Shown here piece after piece: positions 22,001 to 32,426 of a DNA stretch of 64,000 nt (position 1 is its first letter; every line of letters starts with the position of its first letter). Both the position numbers and the translations under genes were made by a program. The notes beneath the pieces are model-generated. The model ran no database searches. It was not told the DNA's origin and saw nothing but the letters and a program-made list of their open reading frames with translations. The DNA is from Acarospora socialis (lineage: Eukaryota; Ascomycota; Lecanoromycetes; Acarosporales; Acarosporaceae), in NCBI GenBank assembly GCA_025617375.2, contig JAMYGW020000005.1, positions 806,001-870,000 on the forward strand, in the 5' to 3' direction.

Positions 22001-23858
22001 GTCGAGCCAGGAGATTTCCAGTTCACCACCACGTTGTGTGAATGAAGCCCTAATACCTCGTGGCATTTGCTGCAGCTTCTCCTGGGCCTCACTTCGTAGG
22101 GAGCGTTCCAGGTCAGATGCCTTTGATCGCGTCACAGAGAGACCCTTTATTATCTCTGGCAAGATCAAACCATATAATTCAATCACGATATGGTCGCAGA
22201 AGAACACCTCCGATTGCACAGGCTGCACAGTAGGCATCCTGGATAGGGGGCAATGAGCTGTCTTGTGTATCTCTCCGAAATTCAACCACTTCTCATGCAC
22301 CATGAGGGCTCTTTCCGCCGGTAAATAGAGAAAGTCAAGGTCCACCTGTCCGCCTTGAACAAAACATGTCTCAATGTGACGTGTAGACTCACTCAGAGCT
22401 AGAGCGGCTTGGAAGGCGTGTTTGACATTGTTTGAAAAGGCCGAAGAATAATTGACCGAGGGTCCCGAGTTACGAAATAAATGTATCCTCTGCTCTTGCG
22501 GCGTTCTAATAAGCCCGTACCGGAGCAAAACATCCCAAAGACTTTCAGGCAGTGTTACAGGTCTTCTTTTTAGGCTTATTCGAACCATATCGACGGTCTA
22601 TGTAGCACCAATTAGCCTAACAAGGAGTAAAATATATGATATCAGAGTTTCTTACATCAGCATGGTCTTTCTCAGAAACGTAGAAGCCATCACTGCCAGC
22701 CTTCTGAAGTAGATTCGCCCAGATTTTCTCAGCAACATCTTTTGTAACCATGGTCTCCGCATAACTGACGTCCGCACAATTTTGATGCTTTTGAAGCAGA
22801 GTCGCGTATTTGTCGACGATATGCTCGCCCTCTTGATCAATGGCTGCCGTCCATATGTTATAGATTTGCCTTGCTTCTTGACGGGAGCCTATCAGTCGCC
22901 CTCGGTCCCGGTTGGTGCTGCCTTCGAACAAGTTATAGCCGTACTTGCACACCTTACCCGTTGCGCTCTCATCTGATAAGAGGAGGCCTTTCAGGTACAT
23001 CTTGCCAGCGAAGCTTTGATCAGTGATTAAAATCGCCGCTGGTAGTATGAACAATGTCAGATGGCGCGTTGACGTCAATAGTGACTTTGAGCCAATTCTT
23101 GAAATCATCGAGCTCGATCTTGATGCCATTTGTGCGAGCTTTTCCAATCAGCACCGAAACGTCTCTCGAGATGAACCCCTGGAGAACTTCTCGTTTGCCC
23201 GCGACAAGTCCAGCATCATACGCAGCTTGCTGTTTTCGAATCTCATTATCCTTTGCCTTTCTCAATTTGCAGTAGAAATTGGCCTTGTTTGCCCCACGGA
23301 AGCCAAAAGTGAAGTAAAAGTCGTCGCTTGCAAACTGCACACGATGCCCGTTACGACACATCACTAGAGATGCCACCTTAAACCCTTCCCCATGAGTCCC
23401 TGCTTGGTCGGCCTTATTACGCTTGGTTGTGTCACCTAACTCCAAATTTTCGGCGGTAATCTTAGCATTGAAGTTCGTCAACTCGAGGGTTTCTTTCTTT
23501 TTATCAAATCGTATGAAACCGAGTAACTGATTGTCTGGTGAGCTGGCTGGTTGGTCCCATAGGCGACGCACAGTGACGTAAACTCCTTTCTCGTCTTCTC
23601 GGTAGGCAGGCCTAAAAGTTCGGAGTTTGACTTGAGAGGAGGAGATGATGCCGTCCTACCTAGAAGAAAATATCAGTCAAGCTTTGCACGGACTGGTTCA
23701 CTGTTGACTCGCCAGTTCTGATAGAACTCTCTGAAAGCTTCTTGTCTGCCCCAAGCAGGAACATATCTCTTAGAGAGTCCAAGAGCGCGGGATCCATTCT
23801 TTAAAACATGTCTTTCGTCCTCTGAGGATTGGTCGTCCGCCGTCATACTGGAAGCCAT
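19069..23858 (-). CDS. GHKL ATPase + BAH-like + degenerate C5-cytosine methyltransferase-like fusion
   Basis: Eight minus-strand exons: 23858-23709, 23655-22656, 22597-21892, 21798-21128, 21057-20634, 20544-20285, 20225-19469 and 19416-19069 (4316 nt, about 1437 codons). All junctions are GT..AG and join conserved blocks. The N-terminus has a GHKL N-box, EFYQNWRDGI (residues 43-52), and a glycine box AGTHGEGFKVA (about 135). A linker runs to about 840 with a disordered Ser/Pro part (650-830). GDYVQVTLGS..FILKVHSI is BAH-like. The C-terminal 400 residues follow C5-MTase order: FDLTPNVLGTAEGL, GLGFDDAHHMTWKVRHHS, VTVSGANEKFN at the PPC loop, ECGLPQDR (motif VIII), LTVREIARLQGFPDD (motif IX) and AAFPPPIAMMIG (motif X). 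Cys of PPC and Glu of ENV are absent, so catalysis is unlikely. Two 1-nt T-run frameshifts interrupt the frame (near residues 258 and 1350). Silencing or chromatin function is inferred. Confidence 0.72.
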
Positions 23859-25100
23859 CGTCTTCGCCGTCAGAACGTAGGAGTAGATGAGAAGACCGAG
23901 CTAAGAGTCAGTTAATCTGGCTTGACTGAGCCGAGTATTAATCCAGGTCCTATAGTTCAGCACTTTGTTGTGCGTCCCTTTCCGAGTGAACAAAGAATGA
24001 ATTTCTTAACCTTTATGTAGGATTGGTTTGCATCGAAAGTAGACAAAACGAAGGTCAGAGAAGGAGAAGAGGTTAGACCGTTCCTTGTTGGATATATAGT
24101 GATATGTTTGGTGAAGGTCTGGCTGGATGTTGAAGGCCAGATAGTTCTCGATGGAGCTGAATAGGTGAAGCATCACCTTGTTTGCGACTGAAGCCTTTCA
24201 GCACGGGGTCAGGACAAAGCTCAGTGAAATTTGCAAATGAAGATCCGCTGATTCCAGGATGGCACAGACCAAATCAGTATAAGAACCCCTGACATCAAGC
24301 ATTATCTCAGTCAATTCAGCTAGTTGCTAATTCAATTTGCACTCCGCAGTGTCCTGACCCTGCAAGGACGTAGATTAGGTACGACCATTGCTCGCTCTGG
24401 TCAGCATCGCCGTTTGTTCCATTACATATACATCAATGATCCGGAAGACCTCGAAAACACCCAGAATTTGGATGTGCGATGAGACTAAAGGAGAAATGGG
24501 CAGCACAACCCGACGACCAAATACAATTTGATAAGACATATTGTCTCAGATCACCTCATGGCCTCAGGTAGGCAATATTCAAAAGATGTGAAGATGTGAG
24601 GATTTAGATAGGTACGAAGAACATCCGGTCATGTGTCACAGGGCAGTCACGAGATTCGTAGTCCGTTAGTAGATAACTTCCAGAGCACTTCAGCTTGGAA
24701 AGACTACAGCATCTAAGGTAGTCGTAGATGGTATGAGTAAGGTAAGATGCATTCGTCTGGGCCATGCTTGGCTAAGCGAGTGCATAGCTCCCGCACGTGA
24801 GTCCTTTCCCTCTTCAAGTACGAGTAGTGCCCTTCGAGGTTCTACATGTGGGAGGTTGTGCATTATTATTGCCGATCAACGACAGGGTATTCTGAGGCAA
24901 AGACCCTGGATAGACTGTCTTCACGTTCAGCGCTATGCTGAAGTGTTAATCAGTCTGGTCAGAAGCTAGGTACCTAGTAGCACCCCAAGAGGGCATAACG
25001 ATGGGTATCATACTGCTACTACCTAGCTCCAAGTCCATCCGTAAGCACAGCAACACACCCATTAGCTATCAGAGGAAAGAAGCGCATAAAGACAGTGTAC
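23859..25100. other. intergenic
   Basis: Upstream region of the fusion gene and 3' flank of the Ame1 gene. It contains an imperfect hairpin at 24964-25028. The other short ORFs are not supported. Confidence 0.5.
24964..25028. repeat. 65-bp inverted repeat / hairpin
   Basis: Left arm AGCTAGGTACCTAGTAGCA and right arm TGCTACTACCTAGCT pair over about 15 bp around a 31-bp loop. It lies in non-coding DNA, 70 bp downstream of the Ame1 stop (25101). Confidence 0.6.
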
Positions 25101-27293
25101 TCATGAAGCTCTACCCTCCAGCAATGTAGCCGTATTTTCCAGGAAGGCATTAAACTGCTTCACCTGGTTCAGCAGTCCTCCACCGCTGGATGACGAACTC
25201 GCTTCTGCAGCTACAGTCTGCAGACGCAGCTCAAGTCCACCACCGATACTGCTCTCGACAGGGTTGCTGTCTGTTTGAGCTTGCTGCTGTGTCCGGCCGC
25301 GTTCGACGGCCAACTCGATGTCGTGCAACGCTGTGTTGAGGTCGTTGCGAGCCTACACCGCTGGTTAGAATATTCCCCTTCAGACTAGTAACCCTTGGAC
25401 GTTGAACGAACCTGGCTACTCTTCGTCGACTCTTCATGCAGCCTTCTGACTTCATCCGTACGAAGTGCCACTTTCTCTCGTTCTCGTCTAATACGAAGCA
25501 GCTCTTGACGCAGCGCCGCTTTCTCCTTGTTCGCTTGTCTCAGCCTTATTGAGAGCGCCCAATTGTTGTCGAGTGCTTCAGACTGCATTCATGTCAGGAA
25601 ATCAGCTGCCCGATACTCTATCTAGAGGATCACGACTCACCATATCAAACAACCTACTCTCCAACTCTGTTCCAAAGGTTCTCGCCGCTTTTTTCTTGAT
25701 CTTCCACTCCCCTTTGGTGGCTTCACTCCGCCCACTCTCCGCAGCCGCATCAACCTTCTCCACAATCTTGTCAATTATCTCTCTGCAGGCCTGACCCAAA
25801 ACATCCACAGCGTTGACTCCGTTACGCTTTGGGAAAGGAGGTGGTCCGTAGAGAAAGCTTAGCTCATCGTCCCCATACTGTAAAGCGTGCAATCTGGAGA
25901 GACGATGGACGGTGATAGGCACAGAATCTCCGCTCCTTCTCGCTTCAGATGCATCGTGATTGTCTTCAGTAACCCCTTCGCCCGAGACTGAGAGTCGTTG
26001 CCGCTTGTTTCTGCGTTTTTTCACTTTGGTGAAGCTCCGACTCCAGCTGTTTATTGGCATAGCCCGCGGTCTTGATGACCCAGGATGCGACTTGGGGGCC
26101 TTTTGCGTCACTTTTCCAACTTTGCTGCCTCTATCATTCTCTATTTCGGATTGCGGCTCTTCTTCCTCTTCCCAGTCCTCCTCTTCAACTGTATCCAGGG
26201 CTTTTCTTGAGCGATTTTGAGTCGTGGAAGGTTTCACGGGAGCCTGCACCTCATCCTCTGAAGTCTCCCCTTCCTGTTCCTCCTGAGCCTCCGCTACTTC
26301 CGTAACAACATCTGACGGCTTGCCTAGCCTAATAACTACTGCCTCTGGGGACTTCCGATTCTTGGATCTGGTTGTCCGTGTCGGTTGTCGCTGCTTGAAC
26401 GTACTGTCTTGCTCTTGCACCTCAGATTGAGTTTCAGGTGAGTCGACAGGCTCAGCCTCGTCTACCAAGCCTTTAGTTGAGGACGTGAAATGAATGCTGT
26501 CCGTTCCTGGGGTACCACTCGACCTCCGCTTTCCCCTTGATTTCGCTATCGATACCGAGTTATCTTGATTTTGATCGTCCCCTGAGTCGGGTATAACCAC
26601 TGCTGAATCACCGCGAGTCTCAGCTCCACTTCCGATAGAACCTTCCATTCTTTCATTCGACTTGGAGGCAGATTTAGATTCACTACTCCTGGTCACAGGC
26701 GTCTCCAGCAAGGCAGTTTGAGCAATCGTAGACAATCGGCGAGCTGACGCTGGCGCTGCCAACAATCAGTCATCCATATACAGTCCAAGGTTCCTTACGT
26801 ATGTACCAGTAATCTTGCGCTTCTTCGAGACACTGCCTTGACTATCGCTTCGCATCGACTGCGAACTCGACCCCCGCTCCTCATCTTCCGCCCTCGGTAG
26901 ATCATACGGCGAAGGTCGTTCCGGGAGATGATTTCGCAAGGTCGTAGGTGTCCGTCGTGTAGACGACCTTGGGACCAATGGTCGATTAGAGCTCGGTGTT
27001 CGCCGTGATGATCGCTGGGGTATGAGGGGTGTTTGCTCTGGCTGTGGAGTTCGGCGACGTGAAGACCGTTGCGGCCGCAGTGGCACATTGTTGCCGCCCG
27101 GAAATGCGAGTCCGAAATCAATATCTTGAATCTTATGTATTCTTCAACGAGATTAGCATTATATCAAACTCGGGATGGAGGGGAGGGTTACCCGGCACCA
27201 CGTTGGCGTTGTAGGAAGCGTTCTTCACGATCTAGAAATTGTATAATCAGCAACCTCCATTGGAATGTCGAGATATTACTCACTGGATGCCAT
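25101..27293 (-). CDS. ame1: inner kinetochore subunit Ame1/CENP-U-like
   Basis: Six exons: 27293-27284, 27231-27192, 27141-26807, 26755-25641, 25582-25412 and 25352-25101 (1923 nt, 640 aa). The 10-nt first exon gives MAS, then NREERFLQRQRGAG and IQDIDFGLAFPGG. Residues 25-430 are disordered, charged and rich in RRTP/SSRR repeats. The conserved C-terminus has SVPITVHRLSRLHALQYGDD, then KRNGVNAVDVLGQACREII, a LESRLFDM/SEALDNNW junction and the coiled coil KEKAALRQELLRIRRERE. This is the fungal AME1 domain of the COMA/CENP-O-P-Q-U complex that links CENP-A chromatin to Mis12. The intron 3 donor (gtacat at 26806) is the only phase that fits, although gtaagg lies just downstream. It is divergent from the CX9C gene, with 229 bp between starts. 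Confidence 0.8.
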
Positions 27294-27522
27294 CGTGATG
27301 CCGTTAGGGACTGAGCACCTCCCAAAAGTCGCACCTGTACGAGTGCAAGTCGCGCCTCAAAGCTCGAGGGGACGTGTTGTTTGACACTTAGGGGAGCAGG
27401 GATACTGTAGGTCGGAAGTTACCGCACCATCATCGTTCACATGGAGCTGCATGAACCGATACCGATTGTGAATTGACAACAACACCACAAGTAGCATCAC
27501 CTCACACAGACACCGCTTTCCA

Positions 27523-28619
27523 ATGGGCTGGTTCTGGGGCTCCTCAAACAACGGCAATGGCAAACCCGCAACCGACGATCCCCTCCGCAACCTCGACCCC
27601 AGCCTGCGCGAATTCCTCGAAAAAGAATCGCCGGTAAAATACACGACCAGCGACTCCCCCACCTCTCATCCCCCAGCCCCAACCCCGCCGAAACCGCAGA
27701 CATACACCGAGCAAATCCTCCCGCCCTCAGAAAGCCCCCAGTCAACAGCTTCCTCATCGCCAGATGCCTCCACCCCGAAAGTCCCCGCCGAATCGCTCTT
27801 CCCGGACGGGCGCTACGCGCACCTGTGGAAGAGCTACAAGCCGCTGTACGAAGTCGAGAATGCGAACAAGACGGACCAGGAGAAGCTGCTGGACGTGTTG
27901 GAGGGGTACAAGTTCCGAAAAGGAGAGATCGGGCGGGCGGCGTTGGAGAACTGCGCGAATGAGCAGTGGGCCGTGAACGACTGTTTCCGGAACGGGGGGT
28001 GGAAGAGTCGGATGACGATGTGTAGGGCGGAGAATAAGGAGTTGGAGAGGTGCTATTTGATGCAGGCGGTGCGCGTGGCGTTTTCGCTTTGTGATGCGGG
28101 ATGTGGATGCGAGGCTAATGAAGGTTGTGGAGGCAGAAATTCCTCAAAGCATTGGGTTATCTATCGACGTTCGACCGACCGCCGGAAGTCGACGAGAAGA
28201 TCCAAATGCACGCCGACACGCTCTACCACCGCATGCTCGACCAGGAGAAAGCCATCGAAGCCGCCAAAGCCGCTGGACAGCCTGTCCCGCACTTCCCGCC
28301 TATAATCCCCTCGAAATCCACCACTGCGGCTCTCAAATCGCCAGCCCCACAGTCTGAGACCGTTCCTGCAGACGACCGGATCACAGTGGACAAGCTTCGG
28401 CCTGATGTACAAGCACAACTCAGGAAACGCTTGGAGGGCTTGACCCCGGAAGAGAAGGAGGTTGAGGAGAAGGCGATCAATGCCGAGATCGAGGCGGGCG
28501 AGAGGCTGGCGAGACAGATTGGGACGCTGTTTGAGCAAAAGGCGCAGAACAAGAAGGAGCGGAGGGAACAGGGGAAAGAGACTTTGACTGATAAGATTAG
28601 CGGGTTATTTGGATGGTGA
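27523..28619 (+). CDS. twin CX9C (CHCH) mitochondrial protein
   Basis: Exons are 27523-28068 and 28137-28619 (546+483 nt, 342 aa). MGWFWGSSNNGNGKP starts a Pro/Ser-rich N-terminal arm of about 90 residues. The CHCH core has cysteines at about 144, 154, 167 and 177: CANEQWAVNDC and CRAENKELERC, each with nine residues between the cysteines. This is the pattern imported and oxidised by Mia40 in the intermembrane space. Splicing joins CYLMQA to KFLKALGYLSTFDRPPEVDE, a conserved continuation. The C-terminal half is a charged helix (TPEEKEVEEKAINAEIEAGE). It is much longer than Cmc1/Cox17-type proteins. It resembles the Cmc1-like family of cytochrome oxidase assembly factors, but a specific role cannot be given. 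Confidence 0.8.
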
Positions 28620-28928
28620 CGGGCTGTTTGGCTTGCTTTGCACCGAACGAAGATATCTCTCAGGAAGCCAGTCGCTCATGATACGTATCGAGGCATGACA
28701 GGAGATCTGGTTGGGTTCACATGTATATGATGATCTAGGGGAAACATTGATCTGCACCTGCGGTCGGACATGGTACTCTACCAAGTATGCAAATAGCTAT
28801 CCTGAAAGCATATCTAAGCGGTATATTGAAGACTTCGACTTGGTTATTGTCGAAACGCGCGCTACAAGTAATCCTCTGAAAGTGATGCCAGCGAGGCCCC
28901 GAAAGACGCAAGAGTTGCCCACGTGGAA

Positions 28929-31145
28929 CTATGGCCACCCCTGGTACTGCGACTGCTGTGCTTGAAGCGGCTGTCCGGGCCGCGGGAACACTGGTACTGT
29001 ATCCAGTTGCTCCAACCCTCCCATGGTGCCTTGGCTTGCTTGCCAGCCTTGCCCCGTCTGTTGGTACACAAAGGCGCTCTGTCTGAACGGATTCGTACTC
29101 CCTGTCGGATTAGATATCAAAGGCGCAGGTACACTTTGCGGCTGGTTTGAGGGGGAGGCATTTCGAGCAAATGGATTGGTCCCAGTCGGTATAGATTGGA
29201 GAGGTTGAGGGATAGGGTATTGCTGCTGTGGAGGCTGAGAGTTGTGTACAGGTGGTGGTGATGAAAAGGGACTGCCTTGGCTTTGACCAGTCGATTGGAC
29301 AGGGATGTTCCTCGCGAATGGATTTGTGGATTGTAGCGTAGGAGGGGCATTATAGGTAGAACCTCCGGTATAAGAGGCTGTGGTCATGCCGGTCGGTTGC
29401 GGCATTATTGACTGGCGGAAGGGGTTGGTTGATTGTTGTTGGTCGGTAGAAAATGGAGATTGTTGTGGTGGAAATGTCGCGGTATTATCTTGCGGTATGC
29501 TAGATAGGGGAGGTTGTTGCGCGTGGAAGGGCTGTTGCACTTGCGTTGTGTAGCCACCAAATCCAGCTCCTGTGAAGCTTGGCTCCATGGTTTGCTGCTG
29601 TTGTGGTTGGCCAAATGGGTTGCCGTTCTGCGCACCGAATGTGCCATTCATGTGCTGGGTTTGCTGAGGTTGTGAGGCGGTTCGTGGCTCCTGTGACATT
29701 GACTGTTGGGAATTCTGATGCTGGAACACTGCTTCCTGTTGAAAGCTTGGAACTTGCGGCTGTGGGAATTGCTGTGCCATGGGTTGCTGATTCTGCTCTA
29801 TGGACTCGAAGAAGTCGATCAGGTCTGGTGCTGGGGCCTTGGTCTCTTGTTTTGCTGGACCTGCTTGCACTGGCTTTGGCTCTGGAAAGGCTTGGCCAAC
29901 GGCAACCTTCGATGTGGCTGGTCTCGAGTTTCCGAATGGCTTACTTGCAGTGTTCGCCGTCCGGCCACTCTTCTTAGCCTCTTGCTGCGCGAGGTACTGC
30001 CGCCGATTTAGTTCAAAGTCAGGATCATTCAGATATTCTTCCAGCGACTTTGTCAGGCTGGTTGGTGCATGTTTGAGCTTCGGGATCTCGAGCCTCGTTG
30101 CATTCTCGTATTGTCTTGCCACCCCAAGGAATTGAACCACATGGTCGGTCTGTTTGCTGAACGTCTTGTATATTCCGAGTGCCCGTTCCGCATCGAATTT
30201 GGACATTTCAAAATAGTGCTCTGAGAACAGTCCTTAGCAAATACTCAGCTTTACAGAAGTAAGACCCACCAAGAACGTTGATTGTGCCCTCATTCATCAC
30301 ATGATACAGGACCAGCAAATCCATTGTGAGTAAACGAAAGGCAGTCAGCGTTATCTCGTTTTCCGGCTCATTTGTTAAAAGCTGCAGAGAGTGACTTCTG
30401 TCAGCAAATCTCATAGACATGACCGAATCAATGATCCTCGGGATCACTGACATCGCATTGCAGGAGTGCTTCGATTTGATTCTGCACGCTTTCCGTTTGC
30501 CTTAACAGGCCTTTATCGACGGCCAACTTCTTCAGCCTGCCCTGTCCGCCTCGAACAAAATCGAACTTGATCTCTCCATAACTCCTTGCTCGTTCCAACA
30601 GATACTCCGAGTAATGCCGTATGTTGGCCCCTTGTACTTGGACTGGTTTGCCATGCTCAGTCAGTACGGCGTCCAAAAAGTTCCCTAGGGCGTTCCAGAC
30701 CCATCATTACACGTTCCCAAGCGACTTTCGGGGGCAAGAAGAAGAGGTGTGAGGTGTAACATCCGCAGGCGTTCAACCTTATACGCACCGTCAGAGAAAT
30801 TGCTTATAGCGAGCTTCCGAGGCTGCTCTGCCAGATACATGAGCGTGACGTTCGGCTCCCCCTCTCGTATCATCAAGTGGACAATTATGAGAGACTTGAA
30901 GACGATAGTCCAGGTCGAGTCGCGCAAGCGATTCTGAAGGGCACGGAAGACCTCCGCGACACCGGCTTCTCCAGCGTGCGTTGCGACGAGAATGTGTTCG
31001 ACATATTTAGATTTGGGCGCCGCGAGCTGCAGACAGACAATTAGCAGGTCTTTTAGTAAAGTAAATGACCTTCCTTGGAGGCCCAGAGGCTATGCACCTT
31101 GATCTTCGTTCCACCCTTGACAGATTTCTCGAATGAAGAGGACAT
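28929..31145 (-). CDS. AP180/CALM-type ANTH clathrin adaptor
   Basis: Five exons: 31145-31098, 31026-30789, 30642-30452, 30381-30270 and 30220-28929 (1881 nt, 626 aa). MSSSFEKSVKGGTKIK then LAAPKSKYVEHILVATH is the PIP2-binding start of the ANTH domain. The helical bundle continues through STWTIVFKSLIIVHLMIREG, GANIRHYSEYLLERA and VLEHYFEMSKFDAERAL to about residue 270. The C-terminal tail is Gln/Pro-rich with five NPF motifs (GNPFGQ, TNPFRQS, TNPFARN twice, TNPFRQS), which bind EH-domain proteins such as Ede1 and Pan1. The role is clathrin-coat assembly at the plasma membrane (yeast YAP1801/YAP1802). The intact frame and full length make this a confident call. Confidence 0.92.
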
Positions 31146-32426
31146 TGCTTGTTGCGAGCGAGGTGGGCGCTGCCTAGACATTCAGCGCGAGTCGGGAGAA
31201 TACTTTGCGATGAATTCGTGTCGACCACAGCTGTTATCTGTAATGCATAACTGAGTTGACGACACTGTTGCCCGTGTGTATTCAGGTACTACTGCGCAGT
31301 AGTTACGCCCCCCAATTTGGTGTTACGGGCTGTCCGGTGATGATGCTGGGCAATCACATGGCATATGCGACTACCGTGGGCCCTCCTAAGACCATATCTC
31401 CGAAAGAACACTTCTATCTGTCTGACAGTGAGTCGGTTGATATCTCCGGTAGCTCTCCCCACACCTTCAACACAAAGCGACGAGATTCAGTGACGCAGTG
31501 GTCGAGCGGTGAAGTCGGCCGACGCCGAGGTGAGGTGGAAGAGAAGGTTTAGATGGCGAACACAACCGCAATCACGATGCTCGCCAACGCATCTTGTTCC
31601 ACCGCATCTCTACGTTGGCACCTGATGTCAAAATTGAATAATATGTGGCATTGTTGTTACGCCTAGTCATCTACTAAGATATTGCTCAATCGAGCGTCAG
31701 GATGCAAGACTGTTGACAGCGCTTTGGCTTTATTATATCGCTTCAGCTATTGTAAAGACGAGGATGGCTTCCAGTCGTCCCCATCGTAGCCCGCGAGCCA
31801 CCGTTGAAACGTCTGAGACACCGACGTTGATACAAATGAGTTCCTGGAATTTATATACATGATCAAATCCTGCCACTCAGAGCTGCTACTACCATCGCCG
31901 CAATTGTGCAAAATCCCCCCAGAACACATCAGACACCTTCCAAGTTCGATGATCAGAGATGCCTTCATCGCGTCCGTGAAGTAACAAGGTGGGTGTGCCG
32001 AACGCCCATTTCATTCTCCCTCCGACTGCCAATGCTAGAGCCACTCAAACCCGGTGAAGGGAGAGCTCCAACGTCGGAGAGGAGGGATTACTGTCATATA
32101 CAACACTCTAGGCTTTCATCATCTGTATTGATCTAATTAGCTGAGTCGGTTATCAGTGAGAGGTGCTGGCAGACATACTTGTTCAAAACTTGGAAGGATG
32201 AAGAAGAAAAGAAGTGAAGCTGTTCGAGGAATATTTTGAGTGTTTGCGAGTTCCTTAGCGTGACCAATCAAACACCACCCTGACCTTGAAAGCAAACCTA
32301 CCACTTCCAGTTCTTCGTAATACTAATATCTCATGTCTACAGAGCTTTGTTGCAGGACGACAAAGTCAGTATTGTAACCATTAGGGTTGAGAATGCACCT
32401 ATAGCCCCTCTGAAGCTTCCCAGACT
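31146..32426. other. intergenic, divergent genes
   Basis: Upstream regions of the ANTH adaptor (-) and AspRS (+). A 73-codon ORF at 31747-31968 (-) has no recognisable content. Nothing else is supported. Confidence 0.5.

Noticed and set aside
31747-31968. 73-codon minus-strand ORF with tryptophan-rich end
   Set aside because: No signal peptide, splice continuation or recognised motif; too short to support.
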